Below are positions 20,590-28,750 of a stretch of 29,284 nucleotides of DNA, piece by piece. The position numbers were made by a program, and so were the translations under genes. Source of the stretch: JAHRAH01 sp051009015 (lineage in GTDB: Bacteria; Pseudomonadota; Gammaproteobacteria; Tethybacterales; Persebacteraceae). Below the pieces are notes generated by a model. The model was not told where the DNA came from. It ran no database searches and saw only the letters and a list, made by a program, of their open reading frames with translations. Where the stretch lies: the NCBI GenBank assembly GCA_051009015.1, contig JBPCWZ010000193.1, forward strand, positions 1 to 29,284, read 5' to 3'. Numbering within the stretch: the first letter of the stretch is position 1; each line of letters opens with the position of its first letter.

Positions 20590-21125
20590 TTCTTCTTCGT
20601 CTCTTTGAGTGTGATGCGCTCGCCGCGATAGCGGACGCCTTTTCCTTTGTAGGGCTCGGGCGGGCGGCAGGCGCGGATTTCCGCCGCCGTCTGCCCCAGC
20701 AATGCCTTGTCCGCCGCCCGCAAAATAATCTCGGTCGCCGAAGGCGCTTTGGCGCTCACGCCCGGCGGCAGGCGGTAGTTAACCGGATGCGAAAAGCCCA
20801 GCGAAAGAGTCAGGCGGTCGCCCGCCAACTGCGCCCGATAGCCAACGCCAACCAATTCCAGCGCGGTTTCAAAACCCTGCGCGCAACCTTGCGCCATCGC
20901 CGCAAGCACGCGCCAAAAAGTCCCCGCCAATGCCGCCGCCTGCGCATCGGCATCGCCGGAAAACTTCACCATCAAGCCGTTTTCTTCGCGGACAATGCTA
21001 AGGCGCGGGTCGCGCAAAATGCGGCGCACTTCGCCCGCCGGACCTTTCATCGCCACCGCGCCGCCGTCCAGCGACACTTCAACCCCCGGCGGGATGACAA
21101 CGGCGTTTTTGATAAAGCGCGACAT
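20586..21125 (-). CDS. rplF: 50S ribosomal protein L6
   Basis: 179 residues. The N-terminus MSRFIKNAVVIPPGVEV and segment MKGPAGEVRRIL are typical, as is ELVGVGYRAQLAGDRLTLSLG. The C-terminal RPPEPYKGKGVRYRGE is the family's rRNA-binding signature. The ATG at 21125 shares one base with the rpsH stop (TAATG); the open frame upstream lies inside rpsH and was rejected. Confidence 0.96.
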   Translation of the reverse strand: MSRFIKNAVVIPPGVEVSLDGGAVAMKGPAGEVRRILRDPRLSIVREENGLMVKFSGDADAQAAALAGTFWRVLAAMAQGCAQGFETALELVGVGYRAQLAGDRLTLSLGFSHPVNYRLPPGVSAKAPSATEIILRAADKALLGQTAAEIRACRPPEPYKGKGVRYRGERITLKETKKK

Positions 21126-21511
21126 TAGCAAACCTCGCACAATATTTCGCCGCCCAAACCCAGCGCCCGCGCCTGATGATCGCTCATCACGCCGCGCGAA
21201 GTGGATATGACGGAAACGCCCAGACCGCCGCGCACCCGCCCTATCCCGCGGGACGGCGAATAGCGGCGCAAACCGCAACGGCTGACGCGCGCCAGCCGCT
21301 CAATCACCGGCAAGCCGGTGTAATAGCGAATCACCATTGTGATCTCGCGTTTTTGCTCGTCCGGCGCGTATCCTTCTATGTATCCCTCGGCAAGCAGCAC
21401 ATCCAAAATGGCGCACTTGACTTTGCTGTAGGGGAATGACACTTGCGCCTTGCCGACCGCCTGCGCGTTTTTGATGCGCGCAAGCATATCGGCAATGGGG
21501 TCGTTCATCAT
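21125..21511 (-). CDS. rpsH: 30S ribosomal protein S8
   Basis: 128 residues. DPIADMLARIKNAQ (4-17) is the typical start, and the C-terminal RYSPSRGIGRVRGGLGVSVISTSRGVMSDHQAR is the 16S-binding region. Two successive ATG codons (21511, 21508) are possible starts; GGAG is found upstream. Confidence 0.96.
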   Translation of the reverse strand: MMNDPIADMLARIKNAQAVGKAQVSFPYSKVKCAILDVLLAEGYIEGYAPDEQKREITMVIRYYTGLPVIERLARVSRCGLRRYSPSRGIGRVRGGLGVSVISTSRGVMSDHQARALGLGGEILCEVC

Positions 21512-21527
21512 CGCATCCGCTCCTTTT

Positions 21528-21833
21528 TTACCAACTGGATTTGGTCACGCCGGGGATCTCGCCGTTCATCGCCATCTCGCGCAGTTTGGTGCGCGATATG
21601 CCAAAACGCCGGAAGACGCCGCGCGGCCGCCCGGTCAGCGCACAGCGGTTGCGAAGCCGCACCGGCGAAGAATCGCGCGGCAACTTCTGCAGCAGTTCAA
21701 ACGCCTTACTGCGCTCCGCCGCCGATACTTTGGGGTTGCTGCGGCGCTCGCGCAACTGGTCGCGCTCCTGGCGATATTGCGCTATGGCGCGCTCGCGCTT
21801 GATATTGCGGTTGACAACCGATTTTTTTGCCAT
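21528..21833 (-). CDS. rpsN: 30S ribosomal protein S14 (zinc-free long form)
   Basis: 101 residues, starting MAKKSVVNRNIKRE. RLRNRCALTGRPRGVFRRFGISR and the end GEIPGVTKSSW are as in proteobacterial long S14. It has a single Cys and so cannot bind zinc. The frame is open to 21884, but the ATG at 21833 gives the conserved start. Confidence 0.97.
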   Translation of the reverse strand: MAKKSVVNRNIKRERAIAQYRQERDQLRERRSNPKVSAAERSKAFELLQKLPRDSSPVRLRNRCALTGRPRGVFRRFGISRTKLREMAMNGEIPGVTKSSW

Positions 21834-21855
21834 TGTGTTTTCGTCCTCTGGTATG

Positions 21856-22449
21856 TCAGCGAAGGGGCATCCCCAATGCAACAAGCAATTCGCGGGCGTC
21901 GTCGTCTCCGGCGGCGGTCGTGCCGATGGCGATGTCCAAGCCGCGAATGGCGTCTATTTTTTCGTATTGAATTTCGGGGAATACAATCTGCTCGGCGATG
22001 CCCAGAGAATAGTTGCCGCGCCCGTCAAAGGCGCGCGGCGACAAACCGCGAAAATCGCGCGAGCGCGGCAGGACGATGGTTGTCAGGCGGTCGACAAACT
22101 CATACATGCGCCGCCGCCGCAAAGTTATCTTGCAGCCGATGGCATTGCCCTCGCGCAACTTGAAACCGGCGATGGATTTGGCGGCGCGGGTGGTAAAAGG
22201 TTTTTGCCCGCCGATGCGCGTCAGGTCTTCAACCGCCGCGGCGAGCAACTTCTTGTCCTGTGCCGCCGCGCCAACGCCCATATTGAGCGTTATCTTGACA
22301 AGGCGCGGGACGGCATGCGGCGAAGTCAGGTTGTGCTTTTTCATCCACGCCGGCACTATCTCGCGCAGGTATTTTTGCATCAGGCGCGGCACATCGCCCG
22401 CCGGGGCGGAAGTCGCGCTTGCGGTTGCGGCGGTTGCGGTTGCGTTCAT
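21856..22449 (-). CDS. rplE: 50S ribosomal protein L5
   Basis: 197 residues against about 179 in E. coli. The first 18 residues are an Ala/Thr/Ser run (NATATAATASATSAPAG) from a short GCG/GTT-type DNA repeat and are extra. The core follows: PRLVKITLNMGVG, GQKPFTTRAAKSIAGFKLREG, and GNYSLGIAEQIVFPEI. Binds 5S rRNA and the P-site tRNA. The ATG shares a base with the rplX stop (TAATG). Confidence 0.96.
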   Translation of the reverse strand: MNATATAATASATSAPAGDVPRLMQKYLREIVPAWMKKHNLTSPHAVPRLVKITLNMGVGAAAQDKKLLAAAVEDLTRIGGQKPFTTRAAKSIAGFKLREGNAIGCKITLRRRRMYEFVDRLTTIVLPRSRDFRGLSPRAFDGRGNYSLGIAEQIVFPEIQYEKIDAIRGLDIAIGTTAAGDDDARELLVALGMPLR

Positions 22450-22778
22450 TATTTTGCCTTAAACGCTTTGCCGTCCGGGGCAAAGCGCACGCGCTTGCCC
22501 TTTTCGTCTTTGCGGATTTTGACGCGCACCGGCTTGCCATCGCCGCCGGCAAGGGCGACATTGGATGCATGCAAAGGCGCTTCCTTTTTGACAATGCCGC
22601 CGGGCTGGTTTTTTTGCGGGTTGGGGCGGTCAAAATGCGTCAGTAAATTGACGCCTTCAACGATAACCCGCTCGGGCCTGCCGAAGGCATCGGGGAAAAC
22701 CCTTTGCACAATGCCGCGCCGCCCTTTGTCGCGCCCGCACAAAATCACAACTTCATCGCCGCGCCGAATCTTGTTCAT
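22449..22778 (-). CDS. rplX: 50S ribosomal protein L24
   Basis: 109 residues. MNKIRRGDEVVILCGRDKGR is the KOW motif, and GVNLLTHFDRPNPQKNQPGG with the KEAPLHASNVAL segment is typical. The frame can be read back to 22808, inside rplN, but the ATG at 22778 starts the conserved sequence. Confidence 0.96.
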   Translation of the reverse strand: MNKIRRGDEVVILCGRDKGRRGIVQRVFPDAFGRPERVIVEGVNLLTHFDRPNPQKNQPGGIVKKEAPLHASNVALAGGDGKPVRVKIRKDEKGKRVRFAPDGKAFKAK

Positions 22779-22779
22779 A

Positions 22780-23148
22780 TCAATACACCTCCGGCGCCAA
22801 AGATACAATCTTCATAAACTTATCGTTGCGCAGTTCGCGGGTGACGGGGCCAAAAACCCGAGTCCCCAGCGGCTCGCGCTTGTTGTTGAGCAACACCGCG
22901 GCATTGCCGCCAAAACGCAAGCGCGACCCGTCCGGGCGGCGGACGCCATGGCTGGTGCGCACGACAACGGCATCATGAACTTCGCCTTTTTTGACGCGCC
23001 CGCGCGGTGCGGCGCTTTTGACGGTCACTTTGATGACATCGCCGATATTGGCATAACGCCGCCCGCTGCCGCCGAGCACTTTGATGCAAAGCAAAGTGCG
23101 CGCGCCCGTGTTGTCGGCGGCGGTCAGGCGCGATTCCACTTGAATCAT
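22780..23148 (-). CDS. rplN: 50S ribosomal protein L14
   Basis: 122 residues, the family's standard length. MIQVESRLTAADNTGARTLL is the canonical start; GDVIKVTVKSAAPRGRVKKGEVHDAVVVRT is the signature region, and the end KFMKIVSLAPEVY is typical. The ATG overlaps the rpsQ stop as ATGA. Confidence 0.97.
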   Translation of the reverse strand: MIQVESRLTAADNTGARTLLCIKVLGGSGRRYANIGDVIKVTVKSAAPRGRVKKGEVHDAVVVRTSHGVRRPDGSRLRFGGNAAVLLNNKREPLGTRVFGPVTRELRNDKFMKIVSLAPEVY

Positions 23149-23708
23149 CGCCCTTCTCCCGGTGTGACGGATATCACCCGCCACGATTTGGTTTTGGAAA
23201 AACGCGGCGATTCTTCAAGGATAACCACATCGCCGATGCGGCATTTGTTATCGGCATCGTGCGCCTGCAAATGCGTGCGGCGGCGGAGAATCTTGCCGTA
23301 AAGGCCATGCTTGACGCGCCGCTCAATTCTTATGCGCGCCGTCTTGTCGGCTTTGTTGCCGATGACAACGCCGCTAACCCGGCGCGGACCGCCGCCGCGC
23401 TTTTCCGCTTTGGCATCGGCAACATCCGCACTTTGCGCCGCCGGTTTTTCATCGGCAACCGATGATGCGTTATCTTGTGCTTTCACCTTTGCCGCGCCGT
23501 CATCGTCATCTTTTTGTTGCACTTGTGCCGCCGCGCTTTCGCTTGCGGGCGCATCTTTGACTTCCGCCTTGGCAGTTTCCGGCGTTTGCGCCGCCGGGGT
23601 TTCCGGCTTTGCGGCGTCCGCCGGTGCTTCGCCGGCAACCGGCGATGATGCCGCAACCGGTTTATCTTCCGGCATTGCCTCCTCCGGTGTTTTGTTGTCC
23701 GTGTTCAT
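23145..23708 (-). CDS. rpsQ: 30S ribosomal protein S17 with a long acidic N-terminal extension
   Basis: 187 residues; ordinary S17 has about 85. Residues 108-187 are the complete S17 core (RRVSGVVIGNKADKTARIRI, KHGLYGKILRRRTHLQAHD, GDVVILEESPRFSKTKSWRV). Residues 1-105 are low complexity, rich in Ala, Glu, Asp, Pro, Lys and Gln, with DDDD at 67-70, and probably disordered. The ATG is only five bases after the rpmC stop; a start near the core would leave a gap of over 300 bases in an operon with almost none, so I consider the extension real. Its function is unknown. Confidence 0.92.
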   Translation of the reverse strand: MNTDNKTPEEAMPEDKPVAASSPVAGEAPADAAKPETPAAQTPETAKAEVKDAPASESAAAQVQQKDDDDGAAKVKAQDNASSVADEKPAAQSADVADAKAEKRGGGPRRVSGVVIGNKADKTARIRIERRVKHGLYGKILRRRTHLQAHDADNKCRIGDVVILEESPRFSKTKSWRVISVTPGEGR

Positions 23709-23713
23709 CTGTG

Positions 23714-23941
23714 TTATTCCGCCTTGCCGCTTGCCGCCACTTCGCGGGCGATGGTCAATGTCCGGGCGATATCGCGCTTGACGCGCTTCAACTCGCTGGT
23801 CTTTTGCGTTTGCTGCATCGCTTTTTGCATGCGCAAATTAAACAACTCCTGACGCAACGCCGTCAATTCCGGGCGCAAGCCCTCGCCGCCTTCGGCGTTT
23901 TTCTTGCGCAACTCTTCGCGCCGCTTTACTTCTTTGCTCAT
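23714..23941 (-). CDS. rpmC: 50S ribosomal protein L29
   Basis: 75 residues. LRQELFNLRMQKAMQQTQKTSELKRVKRDIARTLT is the two-helix L29 hairpin with the conserved LFNLR. The N-terminus is about ten residues longer than usual and charged. It sits at the nascent-peptide exit and is the trigger-factor/SRP docking site in studied bacteria. Confidence 0.95.
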   Translation of the reverse strand: MSKEVKRREELRKKNAEGGEGLRPELTALRQELFNLRMQKAMQQTQKTSELKRVKRDIARTLTIAREVAASGKAE

Positions 23942-23952
23942 CGCCCCTATCC

Positions 23953-24369
23953 CTATTCGCCTTCCCGGCGGCGGACAAACTTCGTCGGCACCGACAACTT
24001 CGCCCCGCCAAGCCGCAACGCCTCGCGCGCCTGCTTTTCGGAAACGCCTTCCATCTCATAAAGCACTTTGCCGGCGCTAACCTCAAAGCACCAAAACTCC
24101 ACATTGCCCTTGCCGCTGCCCATGCGCACTTCGGCCGGTTTTTTGCTTATCGGCTTGTCGGCGAAAATGCGAATCCATATCTTGCCGCTGCGCTTGATGG
24201 AGCGGGTTATCGCCCGCCGCGCCGCTTCTATCTGCCGCGCCGTCAGCCGGCCGTTGCCCGCCGCTTTCAGCCCGTAGTCGCCAAAACTCACGCGATTGCC
24301 GTTGCTGGCATAACCGCGATTGCGCCCTTTGTGCGCCTTGCGGTATTTAGTTCGTGCCGGTTGCTGCAT
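23953..24369 (-). CDS. rplP: 50S ribosomal protein L16
   Basis: 138 residues. QPARTKYRKAHKGRNRG is the typical start. KPAEVRMGSGKGNVEFW (78-94 region) contains the conserved Arg that YcfD hydroxylates in E. coli. Its start lies 23 bases inside the end of rpsC, the deepest overlap of the operon, caused by the long tail of S3. Confidence 0.96.
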   Translation of the reverse strand: MQQPARTKYRKAHKGRNRGYASNGNRVSFGDYGLKAAGNGRLTARQIEAARRAITRSIKRSGKIWIRIFADKPISKKPAEVRMGSGKGNVEFWCFEVSAGKVLYEMEGVSEKQAREALRLGGAKLSVPTKFVRRREGE

Positions 24370-25174
24370 CTTTCTGCTCCGCTGTTGTTGTGCCTTCCGC
24401 CGCCGTGTTTTGGGCGTTGTTGTCTGCGGCGGTTGTCGTTATGTTTTCGCCGCTAGCATTGCCGCTATTTTCGGCGGGATTCTCGCCGCCGCCTTCGCCG
24501 CCTTCGGCGGGACCGCCGAGGGTATATTTGGCTTTTTTGTTTTTGCCGTATTTGTCGCTGCGCGATACCCACACTTTGATGCCGACAACGCCCATCGCCG
24601 TCTTTGCTTCGGCAAAGCCGTAATCTATGTCGTTTTTGAGCGTGTGCAGCGGCACGCGCCCTTCGCGATACCACTCGGTGCGCGCTATCTCTATGCCGTT
24701 AAGCCGCCCCGAACTCCTTATCTTGACGCCCTCAACACCCAGCCGCATGGCAGATGCCATCGCCCGGCGCATCGCCCGGCGGAACATTATCCGCCGCTCC
24801 AACTGGGCGGCGATATTTGCCGCTATCAATGCCGCATTCGCCTCCGGATTGCTGACCTCGCGGATGTCCACCGATACTTCATTGACGCCGAAAATATCGC
24901 GCAACTCGGCGCGCAGGCGGTCAATGCCCTCGCCCTTTTTGCCGATGACCGCGCCCGGCCGCGCCGAATGCACGATAAGGCGCACCGCCTGTCCGGTGCG
25001 CTCTATCTCAATAAAACTCACCGACGCCTGCGCGTATTTCTTTTCAATAAACCGCCGCGCGCGCGAATCCATCTTCACCATCTCGGCGAAAGCCGCGCCT
25101 TTGGCATACCAGCGCGATTTCCAATCGCGCCGCACCGACAAGCGAAAACCGATAGGATTGACCTTTCTGCCCAT
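24347..25174 (-). CDS. rpsC: 30S ribosomal protein S3 with a C-terminal low-complexity tail
   Basis: 275 residues against 233 in E. coli. The KH domain includes VIGKKGEGIDRLRAEL, and the C-terminal domain is complete through GVVGIKVWVSRSDKYG. After about residue 215 a tail of some 60 residues rich in Gly, Glu, Asn, Thr and Ala replaces the shorter basic end; it is encoded over the start of rplP. Helicase-entry and mRNA tunnel functions should be unaffected, as the core is intact. Confidence 0.95.
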   Translation of the reverse strand: MGRKVNPIGFRLSVRRDWKSRWYAKGAAFAEMVKMDSRARRFIEKKYAQASVSFIEIERTGQAVRLIVHSARPGAVIGKKGEGIDRLRAELRDIFGVNEVSVDIREVSNPEANAALIAANIAAQLERRIMFRRAMRRAMASAMRLGVEGVKIRSSGRLNGIEIARTEWYREGRVPLHTLKNDIDYGFAEAKTAMGVVGIKVWVSRSDKYGKNKKAKYTLGGPAEGGEGGGENPAENSGNASGENITTTAADNNAQNTAAEGTTTAEQKDAATGTN

Positions 25175-25176
25175 TG

Positions 25177-25590
25177 TTATGCCTCCGCCTTTGCCGCCGC
25201 ATCTTCATTGACGCTTTCATCGGCAAGCGTCACCAAAATATGACTGCGCCGCTTTTTGATGCGGCACACCCGCCCGCGCGCGCCAAAACGCACGCGCTTC
25301 AAAGTAATGCCGTCGCTGACTTCCACGCGGCGGATAACCAGCGCATCAACATCGGCCTGATGATTCTCCTCGGCATTGGCTATCGCCGAATTGACCGCCT
25401 TGCCCAAAATGTGCGCCGCCTTGCGCGGGCTACCGCGCAAAATGTCCAATGCCCGGCTGACGCGCAAGCCGCGAATCTGGTCGGCGACAACCCGCCCCTT
25501 GAACGGCGACAGGGAAGCGTTTTTGACAACGCTGCGCGCAACGGCGGGCGCCGCCGCAGCCGCCGCTTTTTTGGCTTTTGCTTTGGTCAT
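25177..25590 (-). CDS. rplV: 50S ribosomal protein L22
   Basis: 137 residues; E. coli has 110. The N-terminal Lys/Ala run (TKAKAKKAAAAAAPAVA) and an acidic/Ala tail are extra. The core has SPFKGRVVADQIRGLRVSRALDIL, KAVNSAIANAEENH and the loop region GRVCRIKKRRSHILV that lines the exit tunnel. The ATG overlaps the rpsS stop as ATGA. Confidence 0.95.
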   Translation of the reverse strand: MTKAKAKKAAAAAAPAVARSVVKNASLSPFKGRVVADQIRGLRVSRALDILRGSPRKAAHILGKAVNSAIANAEENHQADVDALVIRRVEVSDGITLKRVRFGARGRVCRIKKRRSHILVTLADESVNEDAAAKAEA

Positions 25591-25886
25591 TTCTTCTTCG
25601 CCGGTTTCTTCTTGACCGCCGATTTGTCGCCGGTCGGATGACCGCGAAAAACACGAGTCGGCGCAAACTCGCCGAGCCGGTGCCCGACCATATTCTCGGT
25701 GACAAAAACCGGAATGTGCTGCTTGCCGTTATGCACCGCAACCGTCAGCCCGACAAAATCGGGCGTGATCATGGAGCGGCGCGACCATGTGCGAATGGGG
25801 CGGCGGTCGCGGGTTTTTTGCGCTTCCAGCACTTTTTTGTGCAAGTGCAAGTCCAGCATCACCCCTTTTTTCAGCGAGCGCGTCAT
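25587..25886 (-). CDS. rpsS: 30S ribosomal protein S19
   Basis: 99 residues. TRSLKKGVMLDLHL start, TWSRRSMITPDFVGLTVAVHNGK and MVGHRLGEFAPTRVFRGH are canonical. A short Lys tail (KKKPAKKK) ends the protein. The frame is open upstream to 26162 but that is inside rplB; the ATG at 25886 shares a base with the rplB stop. Confidence 0.96.
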   Translation of the reverse strand: MTRSLKKGVMLDLHLHKKVLEAQKTRDRRPIRTWSRRSMITPDFVGLTVAVHNGKQHIPVFVTENMVGHRLGEFAPTRVFRGHPTGDKSAVKKKPAKKK

Positions 25887-26722
25887 CAGCCTCTCCTGCG
25901 CTTGTTGCGCCGCGATACTATCCATTTGCCGGTGCGCTTGTTGCGCCGCGTCTTGAACCCTTTGGCAAGTTGCCCCCACGGGCTCATCGGCGGTTTGTTG
26001 GATTTGCTGCGCCCTTCGCCGCCGCCCATCGGATGATCCACCGGATTCATCACCATCCCGCGCACATGCGGGCGCCGACCGCGCCATCTTGTCGCACCGG
26101 CTTTGCCGAGTTTGCGCAAAAAATGCTCGCTGTTGCCCGCCACGCCGATGACCGCGCGGCATGCCGCCCGCACTTTGCGAATCTCGCCCGATTTCAATCT
26201 TAACAATGCATAATCGCCGTCCAATGCCGCCAACTGCGCCGACACGCCGGCAGCCCGCGCCAACTGCCCGCCTTTGCCCGGCTGCAACTCAATGCAATGC
26301 ACTTTCATTCCTATCGGTATCGCCGACAGGGGTTTCATATTGCCGGGGCGGATGGGCGCGCTTTCGCCGCTTTCCAGCATGTCGCCGGCTTTGATGTTTT
26401 GCGGCGCAATGATATAACGCCGCTCGCCGTCGGCATAAAGCAACAATGCCAGATTGACGGTGCGATTGGGGTCGTATTCCAAACGCTCCACGCGCGCGGC
26501 GATGCCGTCTTTGTCGCGCTTGAAATCCACAATGCGGTAGTGCCGCTTGTGGCCGCCGCCTCTGTGCCATGCGGTAATGCGCCCGTAGTTGTTGCGGCCG
26601 GCGGTTTGTTTTTTGCTGCGCAAAAGCGGCTTGTGGGGCGCGCCCTTGTGCAAACCTTCCGGCACCAACTTTACCATCCCGCGCCGCCCGGGCGAGGTCG
26701 GTTTGACTTTGACCAGTGCCAT
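25886..26722 (-). CDS. rplB: 50S ribosomal protein L2
   Basis: 278 residues, normal. ALVKVKPTSPGRRGMVKL start, KRHYRIVDFKRDKDGIAARVERLEYDPNRT, and the peptidyl-transferase-centre segment RGMVMNPVDHPMGGGEGRSK with its conserved His. The TTG one codon before the ATG is not needed. Confidence 0.97.
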   Translation of the reverse strand: MALVKVKPTSPGRRGMVKLVPEGLHKGAPHKPLLRSKKQTAGRNNYGRITAWHRGGGHKRHYRIVDFKRDKDGIAARVERLEYDPNRTVNLALLLYADGERRYIIAPQNIKAGDMLESGESAPIRPGNMKPLSAIPIGMKVHCIELQPGKGGQLARAAGVSAQLAALDGDYALLRLKSGEIRKVRAACRAVIGVAGNSEHFLRKLGKAGATRWRGRRPHVRGMVMNPVDHPMGGGEGRSKSNKPPMSPWGQLAKGFKTRRNKRTGKWIVSRRNKRRRG

Positions 26723-27021
26723 CAACTCAACTCCGAAAAGTTAATGTCGCTGCCTTCGGCGAGGCGAATGTATGCTTTCTTCCACGACGCCCGACGCCCG
26801 GGCACGCCCCCGCGCGAAACCGCCTTGCCGCGCATATTGACAACGCGCACTTTTTCCACTTTGACCTCAAACAACTTTGCCGCCGCCCGGGCTATCTCGT
26901 CCTTGCGCGCATCCGGCGCAACCCGAAAACTGACCGTGCGCCGCTTGTCGCCCAAATCGGTGCTTTTCTCCGAAATCACCGGCGAAAGCAGAATATTCAT
27001 CAATCGCGCGCCGCCGCTCAT
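26722..27021 (-). CDS. rplW: 50S ribosomal protein L23
   Basis: 99 residues. LLSPVISEKSTDLGDKRRTVSFRV and VKVEKVRVVNMRGK are typical, followed by PGRRASWKKAYIRLAEG. The ATG at 27021 overlaps the rplD stop as ATGA; the frame six codons upstream lies inside rplD. Confidence 0.95.
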   Translation of the reverse strand: MSGGARLMNILLSPVISEKSTDLGDKRRTVSFRVAPDARKDEIARAAAKLFEVKVEKVRVVNMRGKAVSRGGVPGRRASWKKAYIRLAEGSDINFSELS

Positions 27022-27695
27022 CGCCAAATCCCTTCGCATTCGCGCATTGCCGACTCCGAAAATACCACGGCATTGGCGTTTGCCAAATCCGCCGGTAGCA
27101 GGGAACTGAGCCGCAACAATATCACCCCCGGCAGATTGCGCGCCGCCAGCGCAAGGTTGTCGTCCGGCTGATTATCCACCAGCAATATCCGCCCGCGCGC
27201 TTCCATAAGCCCCATCGCGGAAAAACGCCGCACCGCTTCTTTGGTTTTGGCAACCGGCAACGACAGGTTTTTGACAACCCGCAAACGCCCCTCGCCAAGC
27301 AGGCGCGAAAGCATCATCGCCATCGCGGCGCGAAACATCCGGCGCGGCGTCCGATGCTTGAAGTTCTCGTGCGGCAGAGACGGAAAAGCCCGCCCGCCGC
27401 CGCGCCGCACAGGCGTGGAAGACATTCCCGCCCGCGCCCTGCCGGTGCCTTTTTGGCGAAACATCTTGCTACGCGAATGGCTTACCTGCGCGCGGGTTTT
27501 TTGGGCGCGCGTGCCTTGGCGGGCATTGGCAAGCGCGCCGACAACAACCTGATGAACAAGCGCTTCGTTATAACCCCGCCCCAGCAAATCGGCGGAAAAC
27601 GCCGCATCACCGGCGGATTTGCCTTCGGCGGCAAAATCGGCAAGCGCCACTTTGACTTCGGCGGCTTGTGCTTCTTTGACCGGCTTGTCGCTCAT
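27018..27695 (-). CDS. rplD: 50S ribosomal protein L4
   Basis: 225 residues; E. coli has 201. The tunnel loop MFRQKGTGRARAGMSSTPVRRGGGRAF is intact, then FKHRTPRRMFRAAMAMMLS and the C-terminal VDNQPDDNLALAARNLPG. The first 25 or so residues (SDKPVKEAQAAEVKVALADF) are somewhat longer than usual. The ATG overlaps the rplC stop. Confidence 0.95.
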   Translation of the reverse strand: MSDKPVKEAQAAEVKVALADFAAEGKSAGDAAFSADLLGRGYNEALVHQVVVGALANARQGTRAQKTRAQVSHSRSKMFRQKGTGRARAGMSSTPVRRGGGRAFPSLPHENFKHRTPRRMFRAAMAMMLSRLLGEGRLRVVKNLSLPVAKTKEAVRRFSAMGLMEARGRILLVDNQPDDNLALAARNLPGVILLRLSSLLPADLANANAVVFSESAMRECEGIWR

Positions 27696-28396
27696 TGTTG
27701 TTTTTGTGTTTTGCGTTTGACGGACGGGCGCACGGTAACAAAACCGCCCGGCGCACCGGGTATGCCGCCGCGAATTAACAATAAGTTGCGCCCGGCATCC
27801 ACCCGCGCTATGGTCAGATTTTGAATCGTGCGCGTTTTGCCGCCGAGCCGCCCGGGCATTTTCTTGCCCGGAAAAACCCGCCCCGGATCCTGGCATTGAC
27901 CTGTGGAGCCGGGCTTGCGATGCGCCCGCGAGTTGCCGTGCGTTGCCCGATTTGCACTGAAATGCCAGCGCTTGATAACACCGGCAAAACCCTTGCCCTT
28001 GCTTGTCGCTTGCACATCAACCCGGTCGCCGATGGCAAAAAGATCCGCGCCTATCTCCATCCCGTCTATTCCGTTCGCCCCGTCCGCGCTTGTTGCGCTT
28101 TCGCCTTTGTCTTCGCCGTCTTTGCTTTCGGGCAACTTGGCATCGCGAAACTCGCGAATGATGCTCGCCGCCCCCGCCTGATGCTTCGCCAGATGACCGC
28201 GCAAGGATGCCGTCAATCGTTTGACCTTGCGCTCGCCATAGGCGATTTGCAGTGCGTCATAACCATCGCGCTCGGCGGTTTTTTGCTGTGCTATGCGGTT
28301 GCCGCCGACTGCTATGACGGTAACCGGCACGCGCTCGCCGCGCTCGCCGAATATTTGCGTCATTCCGACTTTGGTGCCGATTAATCCCAGCGTCAT
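27692..28396 (-). CDS. rplC: 50S ribosomal protein L3 with an acidic insertion
   Basis: 234 residues; E. coli has 209. LGLIGTKVGMTQIFGE start; HFSANRATHGNSRAHRKPGSTGQ with Q167 matching the Gln methylated by PrmB in E. coli; GRVFPGKKMPGRLG. Residues about 88-112 (KLPESKDGEDKGESATSADG and on) are an acidic Ser/Gly/Asp insertion before the central loop. Four bases separate it from rpsJ. Confidence 0.95.
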   Translation of the reverse strand: MTLGLIGTKVGMTQIFGERGERVPVTVIAVGGNRIAQQKTAERDGYDALQIAYGERKVKRLTASLRGHLAKHQAGAASIIREFRDAKLPESKDGEDKGESATSADGANGIDGMEIGADLFAIGDRVDVQATSKGKGFAGVIKRWHFSANRATHGNSRAHRKPGSTGQCQDPGRVFPGKKMPGRLGGKTRTIQNLTIARVDAGRNLLLIRGGIPGAPGGFVTVRPSVKRKTQKQQ

Positions 28397-28400
28397 CGTC

Positions 28401-28730
28401 TTATTCCGTCAAAACCTTGATATCCACATGCACCCCTGCCGGCACATCCAGATTGGTCAGTGCGTTTGTCGCCCGGCTGCTGATATCGGTGATATCCAAA
28501 AACCGCCCGTGCTCGCGAATCTCCAACTGCTCGCGCGAGGTTTTATCCTTGTGCGGCGAGCGCAGCAAATCATAACGCCGCCGCCGCACGGGCAGCGGGA
28601 CGGGCCCGCAGATCTCCGCCCCCGCACGCTTGACCGCATTCACGATATTCTCCGTGGATTGGTCCAGCAGCCGATAGTCAAAGGCGTTTAACCTTATGCG
28701 GAACTTTTGCGCTGTCGCTTTCTTTGCCAT
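28401..28730 (-). CDS. rpsJ: 30S ribosomal protein S10
   Basis: 109 residues. FRIRLNAFDYRLLDQST, GPVPLPVRRRRYDLLRSPHKDKTSREQLEIREH and the end VPAGVHVDIKVL are canonical. It opens the S10 operon and follows tuf by 20 bases without a terminator, so it is probably also transcribed from the str operon. In E. coli S10 also works with NusB in antitermination. Confidence 0.97.
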   Translation of the reverse strand: MAKKATAQKFRIRLNAFDYRLLDQSTENIVNAVKRAGAEICGPVPLPVRRRRYDLLRSPHKDKTSREQLEIREHGRFLDITDISSRATNALTNLDVPAGVHVDIKVLTE

Positions 28731-28750
28731 TGTTGTTATCCTCGCACCCC

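Noticed and set aside
21541..23301. 586-codon plus-strand frame across rpsN-rplE-rplX-rplN-rpsQ
   Set aside because: Antisense to five certain ribosomal genes; it is a by-product of GC-rich codons.
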